Shown in pieces: positions 11,847 to 24,500 of a stretch of DNA of 64,000 nucleotides. Origin of the DNA: Diphasiastrum complanatum (taxonomy: Eukaryota; Streptophyta; Lycopodiopsida; Lycopodiales; Lycopodiaceae); the NCBI GenBank assembly GCA_029204225.1, contig CM055094.1, positions 8,913,234-8,977,233 on the forward strand. Direction: 5' to 3'. Under the pieces are notes generated by a model that saw only the letters and a list, made by a program, of their open reading frames with translations, was not told the origin of the DNA and made no database searches. Position 1 is the first letter of the stretch; the number at the start of each line of letters is the position of its first letter. The position numbers and the translations under genes were made by a program.

Positions 11847-12541
11847 TATTAACATCTTTTCCATGCCAAAAGGCGTATAAGACAAACGAGTACATCAGAT
11901 AAAGTTGGACACAAGACGGGACACAGGATCAGTGCCGTCAAAGCAAAATAACAACTAACTAAGAAGAGATACATATAGCCAGGATTATATGGTGTGTAGA
12001 CCATTTACATGTTCAAATGGACATCTCTTCATTTCTCTATCTCAGACTCTATCTCAGAATTCTTCTTATTAACTATAGGCTTCCGATCGACAAGTTTGAT
12101 AATACCATCACGATAGATAAGCCGCTTGCCAGTTGATAGAGCTTCTTGTCTTGCCTTCTTACGTTCTTGAACTTGGATGAAGGTAAGATCTTCGTCCAAG
12201 TAGATTTTGGTATCCCGCAATTTGAATCTCTTCCCTAAAACTTCACGCCGGTGAGACACTGATGTGAAGCGGATGACAAGAGTATCCAGGTCCTTCTTAG
12301 GTCTCCAGGCAATTTCCATACCTTTGCTATGGTGTTGAAGATTTCCTTCCAAAAACTTCTCAGCTTCTTCGGCAGCATTTTGAGAGTTCGGATTACCTCT
12401 AACACGAACATTGAGAGCTTTATGTTCTCACAGACAGCTCTTGGTGAACGTGGTTGAGATAAACGAAGGTGGAACTGTAGACGAACCTTTAAGCACGTCT
12501 GTCCTTGACTGGACAGCCGTATGGTGCTGTTCCACCTGATT

Positions 12542-12576
<35 letters not shown>

Positions 12577-15500
12577 CTTAATTTTTTCATACTTCCTTTC
12601 TTACATATGGAGGTTACATTATTACGTGGGTCCTCAAAATGTCCTCACAATAATTCGAACCATTCAGCCCACACTGCATGTTTCAGACTTTAATGTCCTG
12701 AATTCTAGGTCTGGACTCTGGACATATGTCCATTGAGGGATGATTGAAGCTGTTTAGTTTGGAGCACTGAAAGAGGCAAGAGAAGATGAATAAATGAAAG
12801 ATCCATGTCAAGAAAGTAGTAAACCACAGCAAGACCGATGTTAGAAACTAAGGACGCGATCATGATGTATTATTTTAACAAAAACATTAACCTCCAGTTG
12901 AGCTAACTAGCAGTTGTTGTGCCCTTTTGCTTGTCTACTTGAATTTTTGGCACATCATGCTTGTGCCTTTTCCTTTAGTGGGTCATCAACATTTATTATG
13001 TTGAGAGACTAGACACATCAGTTTGGTAGTTGCAGGTTTTTTTGAGGGTGATAGTTCTGCAGAGTAATCTGTTGAAAAGCTTTTACTAGAGATTATCTGT
13101 GATTGATCTTCTCACACTGCAGGTCTCTGTTGACTTGAAGTACCCATTTGGCTCTGGAAGGGCAAGAGAGAAGCCTCTGAAAATAGATTCTGTATTCTGT
13201 TGTCTCAATGATGGTAGTTACTGACAGTGTGTGTTTGTTTTCAGAATGTCTCAAGACTTTGTTATGATTAAAGCAGCATTGTGGTGCATGTCTCTCCCAG
13301 CAGTGTTTATCTAATATGATGTATCCTTTATGATTATCTATATGCAGTTCATACCGGGAACAGCCGAGCAGTCCATCTGTATGGAATGTGTAGAATTTAA
13401 TTTTGGCAAAAAAGTAAATATTCTGCCTTGCAATTGGATGAGCTTCAAATTCCTGAATTTTCATGGTTAATGGTCTGTGCAGCCTATTGAAGAGATTGGA
13501 TTTTGAAGAAGGGAAATTTAGCCTTTATTTTCTGGGATATGAGGTAGAAAACCTACAATCTTTTCTCCTGCCACCAACTTCTGTTATCATGTTCACTATC
13601 AATCCCACTCTTTTCATTATAAATTAAAAATTCTTCAAAGCAAACAGATTGTTTGGCACATCTGGAGACAACCAGTTGCATATAGTTGCTGAGTTTCATT
13701 AGACTTAAACTATGATGTTCGTTCTGTTCACGTTACTATCTTCTCAATTCTGCCATTGGTGGTTGTATGCCATATGTTCTTTTCAAGGATCCTGCTGCAC
13801 GGCCCAAAGATCCAATAGAGCGTGTACGTTGGACTTTCCAAAGGCCCGCTACAATTGAGCTTACACAGTAAAGTGATCAATACTATTCCACATCTTTGCT
13901 AGTTTTTGGGCAGAGTTCATGAAAGACACCAATGCTAGGTCAAAGATAATACACTGCTTTAATCATGAAGTGCTTGAAATGCAGCAATTGGGGTACAGAG
14001 TCCGATCCTGAATTTAAAGGTTACCATAATGGAAATAAGGATCCCCGAGGATTTGGTATACTTTTCTCCTGAATGCACTCAATATCGATATATGCAGGAT
14101 AGTGTGTAGGTGTATAGTTATTTTGAGCTGCAGAAGGATGAGACGGCAGCTACTAACTCTTTGATGTGGAAAGCATGCCATTAAGTGTTGTCAATGTACT
14201 GTACTTAATGTAAGACAAATGGTGCAGACTTGCACAGTTCTTTGTAATATGGTTCTGTTCTTGATTTGACAGGGCACATAGGTATAGCAGTTGATGACAC
14301 TTACAAAGCCTGCGAACGATTTGAGAAGCTGGGAGTAGAGTTTGTGAAGAAGCCTGACGAAGGTAATTTATTCTCATTTGTCACTAGCCTAGGGAGCTTT
14401 TTGTTACTGGGAAGCTTTTTGTTAGTAGGAGTAACTGTGATTGTCTCGACTCTTGTTCTGTCGCTGACAACCATTTTTCTTCTGCATAAGAAGGTTATCC
14501 CTTGTTGCTTTTGGAGAGTTCCAAATGCTTTTCAGTTCTTTCTCAAGCCTGGTTGGTCTTTTGTAAGGGGATCAAGATGCCAAAGGCTGTAATCAACATC
14601 TCTAATTATCAGAGCCTTGAGAATAGCCTTGAAAGTATGGATAGGATGAGCTATAACATTTTGCAGCCACTTTAGGCATGCTACTTTTCATATCATCTGA
14701 TGTCTACAGCTATAGTGAATCTAAATCTTTAAGGTATTATATTCAACAGGCAAGTTCAGATTAACTGTTTGATGGATGTTTGTATATACGCTTCAGCAAG
14801 CATGACACATCACAACCAGTTTAGACTTCCTTTTTCCTGTTTTTGCTGATTAGAGTCAGAGTATTCAATGCTTGTAATCATCCATCATACAGTTCGTCCT
14901 ATGTCAAGGAGCCAGAGAGCTCGAAGATGGGCAAAGAAAGATCGAATCACGGAAATTCGACCGTCTACATCTGTGCAGACATGTGTGCAGTATCAACATC
15001 TGACACACATTAGGTGATCCTTGATTCAAGAGCTACCTCACAATTCGTTACATAATACGGGTCATGTCTGATTTTCGAAGTGCAGATCCATCAAGATTTA
15101 TCATTCTTGGAGATGGATCAAAGCATCAAGTGAATGGTATTGGTTCACTGTGGCTCAACACTAACGGCAAAGATAGATGACTCGAAGAAGAGCTAAAGAG
15201 AAGGTGAACAAGATGTTTTCCTTCAGAGTCATTATAGGCACGCTTTTTACGGCGATGTCTACGATGGTAGGAACGTCGAGGGGAACGGAGAAGGTGAGGG
15301 GCATGAGTACGTGCATGGGTTTCAAGATGATAAAGAGAGCGACATTCAGCATCATGCCACGGGGGTTGCAGAGGACGGAGCGGTGAAGAATGTGTGGATT
15401 TGCCTTTATGGGGCTTAGAAGGAAAGGCTAGAGAAGCGGCAGTATGAAGAGAGGTGACAAGGAAAGTAGCTTGTGTTTCAACTGTACTGTCATGGGAAAA

Positions 15501-18500
15501 GGAGTAGAGTAACGAGGCGAGAGACTCTTGGTAGAGTGGCATGTCTAGAGAGCCAAATGTATACATGGGTGCATAAGTAAGCATGGGTGGAAGGCGGCCA
15601 ATAGCGAAAGAGAGGAAAGAGTGATCAGAGAGGGTGGTGAGAGAGATATGAAAATCATAGATGAGAGGTATGGATGATGGTGACCCCATGAGATAAACAA
15701 AAAAAAAATATTTGCGAAAACCCGTGCACAGCCCAATGTGGCGCATGTCCTTAGGCCACTATACGGTACAGGGAGGGGGGGGGGGTAGCCGCAGGCCTGC
15801 TGCCTACGGCTCCCTGTTCTCTAGTCACCTTCCTTTTTGGAGCGGGAGGGGAGGAAGATCTCTCTCCTCATAATTATGATCTGAATCTCATCTTTTGTAC
15901 CTTTTAAAAGTACATCCTTGAGGTTAAGTTAAAAAAAACTTAGAAGTTACAAATTTTTTTTTTTTAAGCTAAGTTCATAGTTTTGAACTTATAAGTTATA
16001 AACTTTTAAGCTTAAACTTTTTAACTTAAAGCTTGAGGTTCAAAAGAATTTGTAAATCTTTTACACCATAACTTTGAATAAGCTTGCAATTTACACACAA
16101 GCTTGAGTTTTAAGAAAGAGGCGGAGGATGTGGAAGAGGTACACAGGTTGTACTTGTAGGCTGTACTTGTAGCAAGTACAAGCCTGTGGGGGGTGTAGCT
16201 CTCCACTTCCTTTGGCCTCCTCTTGGGCCTCTTCCATCCTCTTTCTCATTTGTCACCTGCAATCACAAAAAAATTTACAATAAAAGCATTCTAACCACTT
16301 TTTGGGAGGAAAATTGAACTTTTTTCCTCCACCTTCTCCTCGTGAATGTATAATTGTACCTTCTCCTCTCCCAAGCCTAAGGATGGGCCTTAGGGGAGTT
16401 CTAGGAGTTTCTTGGAGACATAAGACCATGAGTTATGGAAGGTGACCTAGAGGTGTTTGTGGGGTGTGACGTGTTACGTACCCATAAGGGCACGCAGCAG
16501 GTTACATGAGGTGATGGTCTCTTTCATGGGACAGAACGTTGGTTTGGAGCTATAGGTCCTTTGGGTGCCACGTGTCAATGTCCTATAGGCGCGAGGCGAC
16601 CCTTTGTTGTGGACCCGCGTCAGTGTGCACAACTGACGCATGTCGATGGTCATGCGTGACTCCTATGGTCGGAGATGACCCCACCTGAACTATGTATATA
16701 GAGGTGGATCTCCATGAGTTTGTCATTCATTCTTTTCTGGAGAATGAAGAGCTCTTCCACTGGAGCCAAAAGCAAAAAAATTTTGCAAATTTTTGGTCTG
16801 CCCAATTTTTTTTGTTGAAAACTAAAAAAAAAATTGCCAAGCACCACCACGGGCGGCTAGTTGTGCGGATTCCGGTGCATGACTGCAGACCCTACCTGCA
16901 GGCCAGACAGCCACTCTAAAGGAGGAATCAAAAGGTTGCAAAAAACCTTCGTATTCTTTTTGTACTTAAACAAGTTGTACTTTGCTCCTTATTTTATGCA
17001 ACAAAGTTTCTTTAAACTTTGTGTTCTTAGTTTTCTAAACTGCAACTAAACTCTTGCCAATTTTTCCTTTGAGCCTTTCTTAGTGTGCCATGAACCCCGT
17101 TCTACCCTTTGGTGAAGGACCATCTTTACCACCTCCTCCTCCTGATCTTGATACCACACAACTTGTACAGGTCTTGAATTCACTCCAAAACCCAAATCTT
17201 GGAAATGCAATCTAGGGATGCCACGGCCGAGCAAGAGTGGTGTTCTTCAACGCACTCGCGGTCCACCGTTCTTACCCCATGTTTAATCCGGAACTCTTTT
17301 CGAGTGAAAAGGACTAGCATCTTGATGTTGTACTTTCTTGGCTCGATCGGTGGAATAGTTATTTTTCCATGCATGACCCGCCTGATAGTACAAAGATCGC
17401 ATCTGCCCTTATGTTTTTACGCAGAAAGGCGTATACATGGTAGCAAGATCTGAAGGAACAGGCTGGTACCCCTTCCACGTGGGATGCCTTCCAAGAAGCC
17501 TTTAAATTGGCTTTCCTGCCAGTCCTGGATGATTTTGAGCAGTGGCGGCGTTTCGCCACCGTGCAAATGGGCAGTAGACCGTTAGATGCCTACATACATG
17601 AGTTCCAGGAGATTTTGCCCGAATCGATCCTATTTTAATAATACTACACTTAATCTTGGGGCTTCCAAAGGAATTTCAACTAGAAGTGCAATGTAACCAA
17701 CCGCAAACAATCGACGATGCAATTCGCTTTGCGAAGATCTTCGATGACGCCCACATTGGCTCCCCCAAGGAGAAAAGTTTGCCTAAGGCTGAGCAAAAAG
17801 AAAAGAAGTTTTTCAAGAAGTGGGGCAAAGACAAGACAGACACTGGTTTCTAGGCGGGAGCGAGTCAAGCTGGATCGTGCTGACTATGACAAGGCGAGAA
17901 TTGATGGCTTGTGCTTCTCTTGCATGGAGAAGGGCATCTGTCAAAAGACTGCCGGAAGAAAAAGCAAAAGAAATCTGGCGGGCAACCTAAATCCTTCAAG
18001 GCGCCATGTAACTCTAGTATTTCTTTTGTTGATTTATCATTTAAGGATGGCACTAGTTGTGTGAAATGTTGCTTCAATACAACTATTTTTGGCCCCCACG
18101 ACCTGATTCATATGAATGCGATCGATGGACGCCAAGCTGTGATTGTTTTTTGACGATGGTTCCACACATAACTTTGTAAATGCTAAATTGGTGCAAAAAC
18201 TCAAGGCAGCCACCACACCAAATAATCACTTGTATGTGGTGAAAATGGCGTCGGGGGAGATCGGCAAGCTTGGGACCAACATGTTACTCAGTTGCCGCTC
18301 AAAATTCAAGATTATGTCGAACCGCTGGACTTTCATATTTAGATAGCGTAAACATAATCTTAGAAATGAGTAGTCCTTAAGAAAGGACCATGTAACTCAT
18401 GGTATAACCTTTTTGCATAATGGCTCATTTGTTGAGCTAAAAGGCGATTTAAATAGGCCTTTTGATCCTGTTGTTTTTTTCCTTAGAAGTTGTTCAATAT

Positions 18501-21500
18501 TTGAAAGACTCTGAAAATAAAGTTTATCTTGCTTTCTTAAAATGAAGTTTATGTGGATGTTTATATTGTTCAGAGTCTTTAACAAACTTAGGCAAGAATA
18601 TAGCGATGTTTTTCCTGAAAAACTACTAGATGGCCTACCTCCCCAAAGGAGTGTCGACCATCGGATAGAGTTGCTTCTTGGTAGCCAACCTATATCTCTT
18701 TTTCCATACAAAATTCGCATCAAGGAAGAGGATGAAATTTCTAAGCAGTTACAGGAGCTTAGGATGGGCCATATTCGGGCTAGTAAGTCCCCTTGGAGAG
18801 CCCAATCCTTTTGGTTAGTAATAAGGATGGAGGCACACGATTGTGTGGCGATTTTAAAAAGTTAAATGATTTAACTATCAAGAACAAATATCCTTTACGA
18901 AGGATGGATGATCTAATGGATCGTCTGAATGGAGCTAAGTATTTATCCAAGATTGACCTTAAATCAGGATACCATCAGATAAGGATTAGGAATGAGGATG
19001 TTCCTTAGACTGGATTTCGATCCAGGTACGGCCTATGAGTTTTTAGTTTTACCCTTTGGACTCACGAATGCGCCTACCACTTTTCAACAAATGATGAATG
19101 ATATTCTTCGTCTAGGTTTGTCGTGGTGTATTTGGACGACATATTCATTTATAGTTGGACCCTTGAGGAGCATGAAGAGCATCTTCATATTGTCTTGGAT
19201 CTTCTAAGGCAAGAAAAGCTGTATGTTAAGGAGTCGAAATGTGAGTTCTTTCAAACTAAACTCAAATACATGAGCCATGTCATATCTGATAAAGGTCTTG
19301 AAATCGATTAGGATAAGGTTCGTAAAGTATGAGATGGCCGCGACCTCAGACAATTCGTGATGTGAAATCCTTTTTGGGCTTCACAGGATTCTTTCACAGG
19401 TTCATTATGCATTATGATTTAGTGGCATTGCCCCTAACGAACGTTCTTAAGGGGGGGTAAAGAAAAAATGTAGCCGCAGAAAAAGTCCATCGATAACATG
19501 GAGTGATGAAATGAATGAGAGAACTCTCAAGCACTGTGCTTCTACGACTCCAATTTTACACATTGTCGATCCTAACCGACCCTTTGTGGTGGATATGGAT
19601 GCTAGTGACTTTGCTGTAGAAGCGGTCCTCTATCAGGACGGTAGAGCAGTTGCTTTTGAAAGTAAGAAGCTAGATCCTACTCAGACGAGGTATTCTACCT
19701 ACAAGAAGGAGCTTTTTGCAATCATTCACGCGCAAAAAATTTGGAGGCATTATCTTTATGGTGCCAGATTTACGGTGATGACGGATCACCAATCCCTTAA
19801 GTATATTTGTGATGCCAAGGACCGTCATGGCCGTAAGGCTAGATGGTCAGAACTCATTCAGGAGTTCGTGTACGACATTAAAGGTACGTCAAACAATGTG
19901 GCTGATGCCTTGAGTCGAATTGGAGATTTTAATTAGTTATGCTTTGCTAAAATCCAATTTGATTAGTATCTTTCACTTTGGGATCTTTGTCGAACCGACG
20001 GGTTTTTCGGTCGCATCGGACTAGATGTCCCGATGGGAAATTCAAGATCTAGTGATGACCTTGGGAAGCAGGATCCCAACAATCCCATTTGGAGCTATTG
20101 GTCTTTTGGGTGCCACGTGTCAATGTCCTATTGGCACGAGGCAACCATTTGTTGTGGACCAACGTCACTGTGCACAACTGACACGTGTCGATGATCATGC
20201 GTGATTCCTATGGTCGGAGATAATCCCACCTGGACTATGTATATAGAGGTGGATCTCCATGAGTTCGTCATTCATTCTCTCCTAAAGAATGAAGAGCTCT
20301 TCCACTGGTGGTCAGGTCAGGACGTTTATCTAGGCCTCAGGATGTAGGTAGGCAAGGGTCGAGGGTAAGGCATGGTGGTATGAGACACCATGGCTTATCA
20401 GAGATTTGAGCTTGCTTGATGGTGGTCTATAGCTCCAGTGCATAGGGGTAAGGTGGCAGTACCTCTATGGATGGGCAGTAACATAGTGTTCGTCACCTAA
20501 TTGTGTCTTAGCAATGAATGGACCAACGATGGGGATTCTAACATGACCCAAGTGAGCCTTGGGTGAGGTAGCATAGGGAGGGTGGTGTGAATTGAGAGTA
20601 GGTGGTCCCCATAAGGGTTGTCACTTGTCTTTGGGGCCATGTGCTTGCTAGGTGGCGTCCATAAGGTCCACCACCCACCCAGCAAGGCCTAACGGGAAGG
20701 AAAATGGTGTGGGTGAGGGTTCCACTCTCATCATTAGAACTTGTCTTGACTTAGTTTCCTTGAGTAGAGCTCTCAAGCTTCTTTAAGCCAATTTGTAGCC
20801 AAAGTCTTGCCATTTTTCCTTCGAATTTACCTTAGTGCACCATGGACCCCGCTATGCCCTCGGGTGAAGGACCGTCTTCACCACCCCCTCCTCCCAAGTT
20901 AGATACCTCACAGCTTGTACAGGCCTTGAACTCCCTTCAAAACCCAAATCTTGGAAATGCAATCTAGGCATGTCACAGTCGAGCAAGAGTGGCATTCTTC
21001 AACCCACTCGTGGTCTGCCATCCTGTACCCCATGTTCAACCCGGAATTCTTTTCGGGAGAAAAGGACCAGCATCCTGACGTTGTGCTTTCATGGTTGGAT
21101 CGGTGGAATAGTCCTTTTTCCATACACGATTCGCCTGACAACACAAAAATCACTATTACCCTTAGGTCTTATGTGGGAAGGCATATACAAGGTGGTAGGA
21201 TCTGAAGGATAGGGCTGGTACCCCTACCACTTGGGATGCTTTTCAGGAAGCCTTTAAAACGGACTTCCTGCCGGTCTTGGATGATTTTGAGCATTGGCGG
21301 TGTTTCGCCACCGTGCAGATGGGTAGTAGGCCGTTAGACGCTTACATACATGAGTTCCAAGAAGCCTTATCTCGATTCACTTCACGAATTGACCATGTCC
21401 TAATAAAATTACATCTTATTTTGGGGCTTCTAAAGGAATTTCAACTTGAAGTGCGGCGCAACCAACCACGGACCATCGAAGATGACGTTCGCTTTGCGAC

Positions 21501-24500
21501 GATCTTCGATGACGCCCACACACATTGGCTCCCATAAGGAGCAAAGTTTGCCCAAGACTGAGCAAAAGGAAAAGAATTTTTCAAGAAGCGGGGCAAAGAC
21601 AAGATGGACACCGGTTCCTAGCGTGGGAAAAAACGTGTGAAGTTGGATCATGTTAATCATGACAAGGTGAGGACCGGCGGCTTGTGTTTCTCCTACATGG
21701 AGAAGGGGCTTCTTTCAAAAGATTGCCCGAAGAAACAAAAAAAATTTGGCAGGCATCCTAAATCCTTCAAGGCGCCAAGTAATTCTAGTATTATAATCTT
21801 AGCAAATGAGTGGTTTTGCTCCAAAATGAGTCCTTAACAAAGGACTATGTAACTCGAAGTGTAACATTTTTGCAAAATGGCTCATTTGTTGATTAACCAA
21901 TGCCCCAGCAACATTTATGAGGTTGATGAACAACGTGTTCAGACATCTCTTGGGCAAGTTCGTATTAATCTACCTTGATGATATCCTGGTCTTTAGTCGT
22001 ATTAAAGAAGAGCACTTTGAACACTTGCGCCAAGTGTTCCAGGTCCTGAGAGAGAATTCCTTGTTTGCAAAGGAATCAAAATGTGAATTCTTCAAGGAAG
22101 AGATTCACTACCTCGGACATATTATCTCCGCTGAGGGGATCAAGATGGATCCTGAAAAGGTAGCCGCAATTATGCGGTGGCCAGCACCAACTTCGGTGGA
22201 AGAGCTGCAGATATTCCTCGGATTGGCGGGTTTTTACAGGAGGTTTATCCATCAGTATGCCCTCTTGACTGCTCTTTTGACAGACCTACTCAAGAGTAAG
22301 GGCAAATACTTTAGTTGGGGTCCTAAACAACAAGCGAGCTTTGAAAATCTAAAGGCTGCAATTGCAACTGCTCCTGTCTTAAGTTTAGTGGATCCAAATG
22401 AAGCATTCATAGTAGAGACCGATGCCAGTGATCAGGCAATCGGTGCTGTTCTTACTCAACACAACCGTCCAGTCGCGTTTGAGAGTAAAAAACTGGATAA
22501 ACACCAGTTGAATTATTCCACTTATGAGAAGGAGTTGTTTGCAATAGTCTATGCTCTTAAGAAATGGAGGCACTACCTCTATGGAGCTAAGTTTGAGATC
22601 GTGTTTGATCAAGAAAGTATCAAGTGGCTTTCCTCCCAAAGTGACTTGAAAGGAAGAAAAAATATTTCTTTTATTATTTGCAAAGGAAAATCTAGAAAAC
22701 GAATATGAAGGAAAATAAAAGCAAGGGGTAGGCTCTCCCTTATTCTGAAATTTGGTATAGTATTGATGTAGATGTCGATAAACGTTTTTGGGAAACCTGA
22801 ACATTTTATTTTGGCTCAAAAATCTAAAAATAAGTGAAATACCAGCCCCAAATCAATGCGAATTTGCAGACACTCAGGTCTTCATATGGGCTGAAGGTAC
22901 GACTGTAGTAGGGCACCCTCCTATGAGGAGGCTTTGTGCCAAATCTGAGGCAAAACGAAGCGAAAACAAAAAAGTTGTCATATCTTAGCTCCAACAGCCT
23001 GAAAATTGGTGAAGAACCAGCTTTTTGGCAAAATCTGAGATTTCTTTTTGTAGTTCTGCTGCCTCCCTGGCAGCAATTTAGCATCAGAAGGCCTCCTAAA
23101 ACATCATTTGATTTAGGGGGACTGATATTATCTGATCCAAGGAGAGTCAAAGAATCAGGGGATATGCTACACTCATGGAGGTTACAGATATGCACCGAGG
23201 TACATGGAAACAAAAGCATGGCGTTGGAAACTTACATGAAGCAAAGAGGAATGACATACAAAGGAGGTCTACATCAAATAATGAAGGCATTGGGATTGGA
23301 TGATCATGAATCCTGATCAAAGTTGACGATCTTCATCACATGAGGGTAATGAAGGATACACATAACACACCTATGCTATGCACAAATGTCTTCAACAATG
23401 TAAACATTAAGGGGGAGTGTGGGAAGTAATGTTTAGGTGTTATCCCTGAACATTCTATAAGTGCATTCTCTTAAAACAGCATGTGTGCACTTCCCAAATT
23501 GGAGGCCCATCTCAAGGGTGTATCCAAGATGCGAAAAATGCATGTGGCCAAGCTAAGAGTATATCCTAGAGGCTCTTTGGCATCTGTCTAAGCAATGCCG
23601 AGGTACACAGATGTGCACCAAGGAGGGCTAGGGCCTCAAGGTTGAAAATGATTCAAGAAGCAGCCTATCTTGCTAGAGTAAAAGCACTTGAGATTCTTTC
23701 TATTAAATAGCCTTGGCATTATTCTCCCTCGCTTTCGCCACTTCAAATTTAGTAGAAATAGCTTCCTCAGTTGTGGTAACTGATGTGAGATTCTTTGCTT
23801 CTCTTTTCCTCAGGCAAAGTTGTTGGAAATAAAGTCCACAGTTGTCTCCTTGGTGAATACAATTTCTATTTTCAAGATTCTTCTTGCACATTTTTGATCA
23901 ATGATCTAGGGTTAGATGCAACCTCTTTTGGTTTCAATATCTGCTCATTTGATACCTGCAAGAATCATAAAGTTTTCTATTTTGCTATTTTGCAAAATTA
24001 CTCTCATTTTGTGTGCAGAATAATACTTGGTAAAATACATGGGTTTCTGCAAGCAGTTCGACAACCTGCAATTTTTACACAAAATCGAATCGAATCAGCC
24101 GAACTATTTGAAAGTCGACTCCATCGACTTTCCGGCTAATCTACATCAAAGGGTATCCATTCCCGTCTAATTCTACATTCGAATGTCAAAGCATCATGAA
24201 GAACATTGAAGGCCTGATCACCCTCGATTTCTTCAACGATCAAGTCACTCGACACCGAAGTCTCCGACTTCTTCGACAACTTCGTTCATCAACCGAAGTG
24301 TCCGACTTCTTCCATCAACCGAAGTGTCCGAAGTGTCCAAAGTCTCAGACTTCTTCGACAACTTTGTTCATCGACCGAAGTGTCCGACTTCTTCGACAAC
24401 TTCAGGAAAGTCACTATTTTCCGACAACAACTTCTTTTCAACTATTTCAAAGAAGTAAACTTTTTGTCGGCTTTTTTGCTTTTTTTCGCAGAAATGCGAC

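Larger units (their letters stand above)
8945..13482 (+). other. Glyoxalase I intron 3 (4.5 kb)
   Basis: Mostly non-coding. It contains a short tandem repeat (10855-10945), two AG microsatellites and a minus-strand LINE-like ORF fragment (12029-12352), listed separately. A decayed open stretch at 9432-10040 has no identifiable family. No additional host exon is visible. Confidence 0.5.

Noticed and set aside
11614-11895. 93-codon minus-strand frame with Ser-Leu repeats
   Set aside because: Created by the AG microsatellite; flanks have no motif.
14363-14592. Extension of glyoxalase exon 7 as coding
   Set aside because: It begins at a good donor site, is hydrophobic and unlike the family; the real continuation is at 29520.
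22936-23316. 126-codon frame as a host gene
   Set aside because: Lies between a gypsy fragment and an LTR border, has no motif, and is better explained as retroelement 3' sequence.
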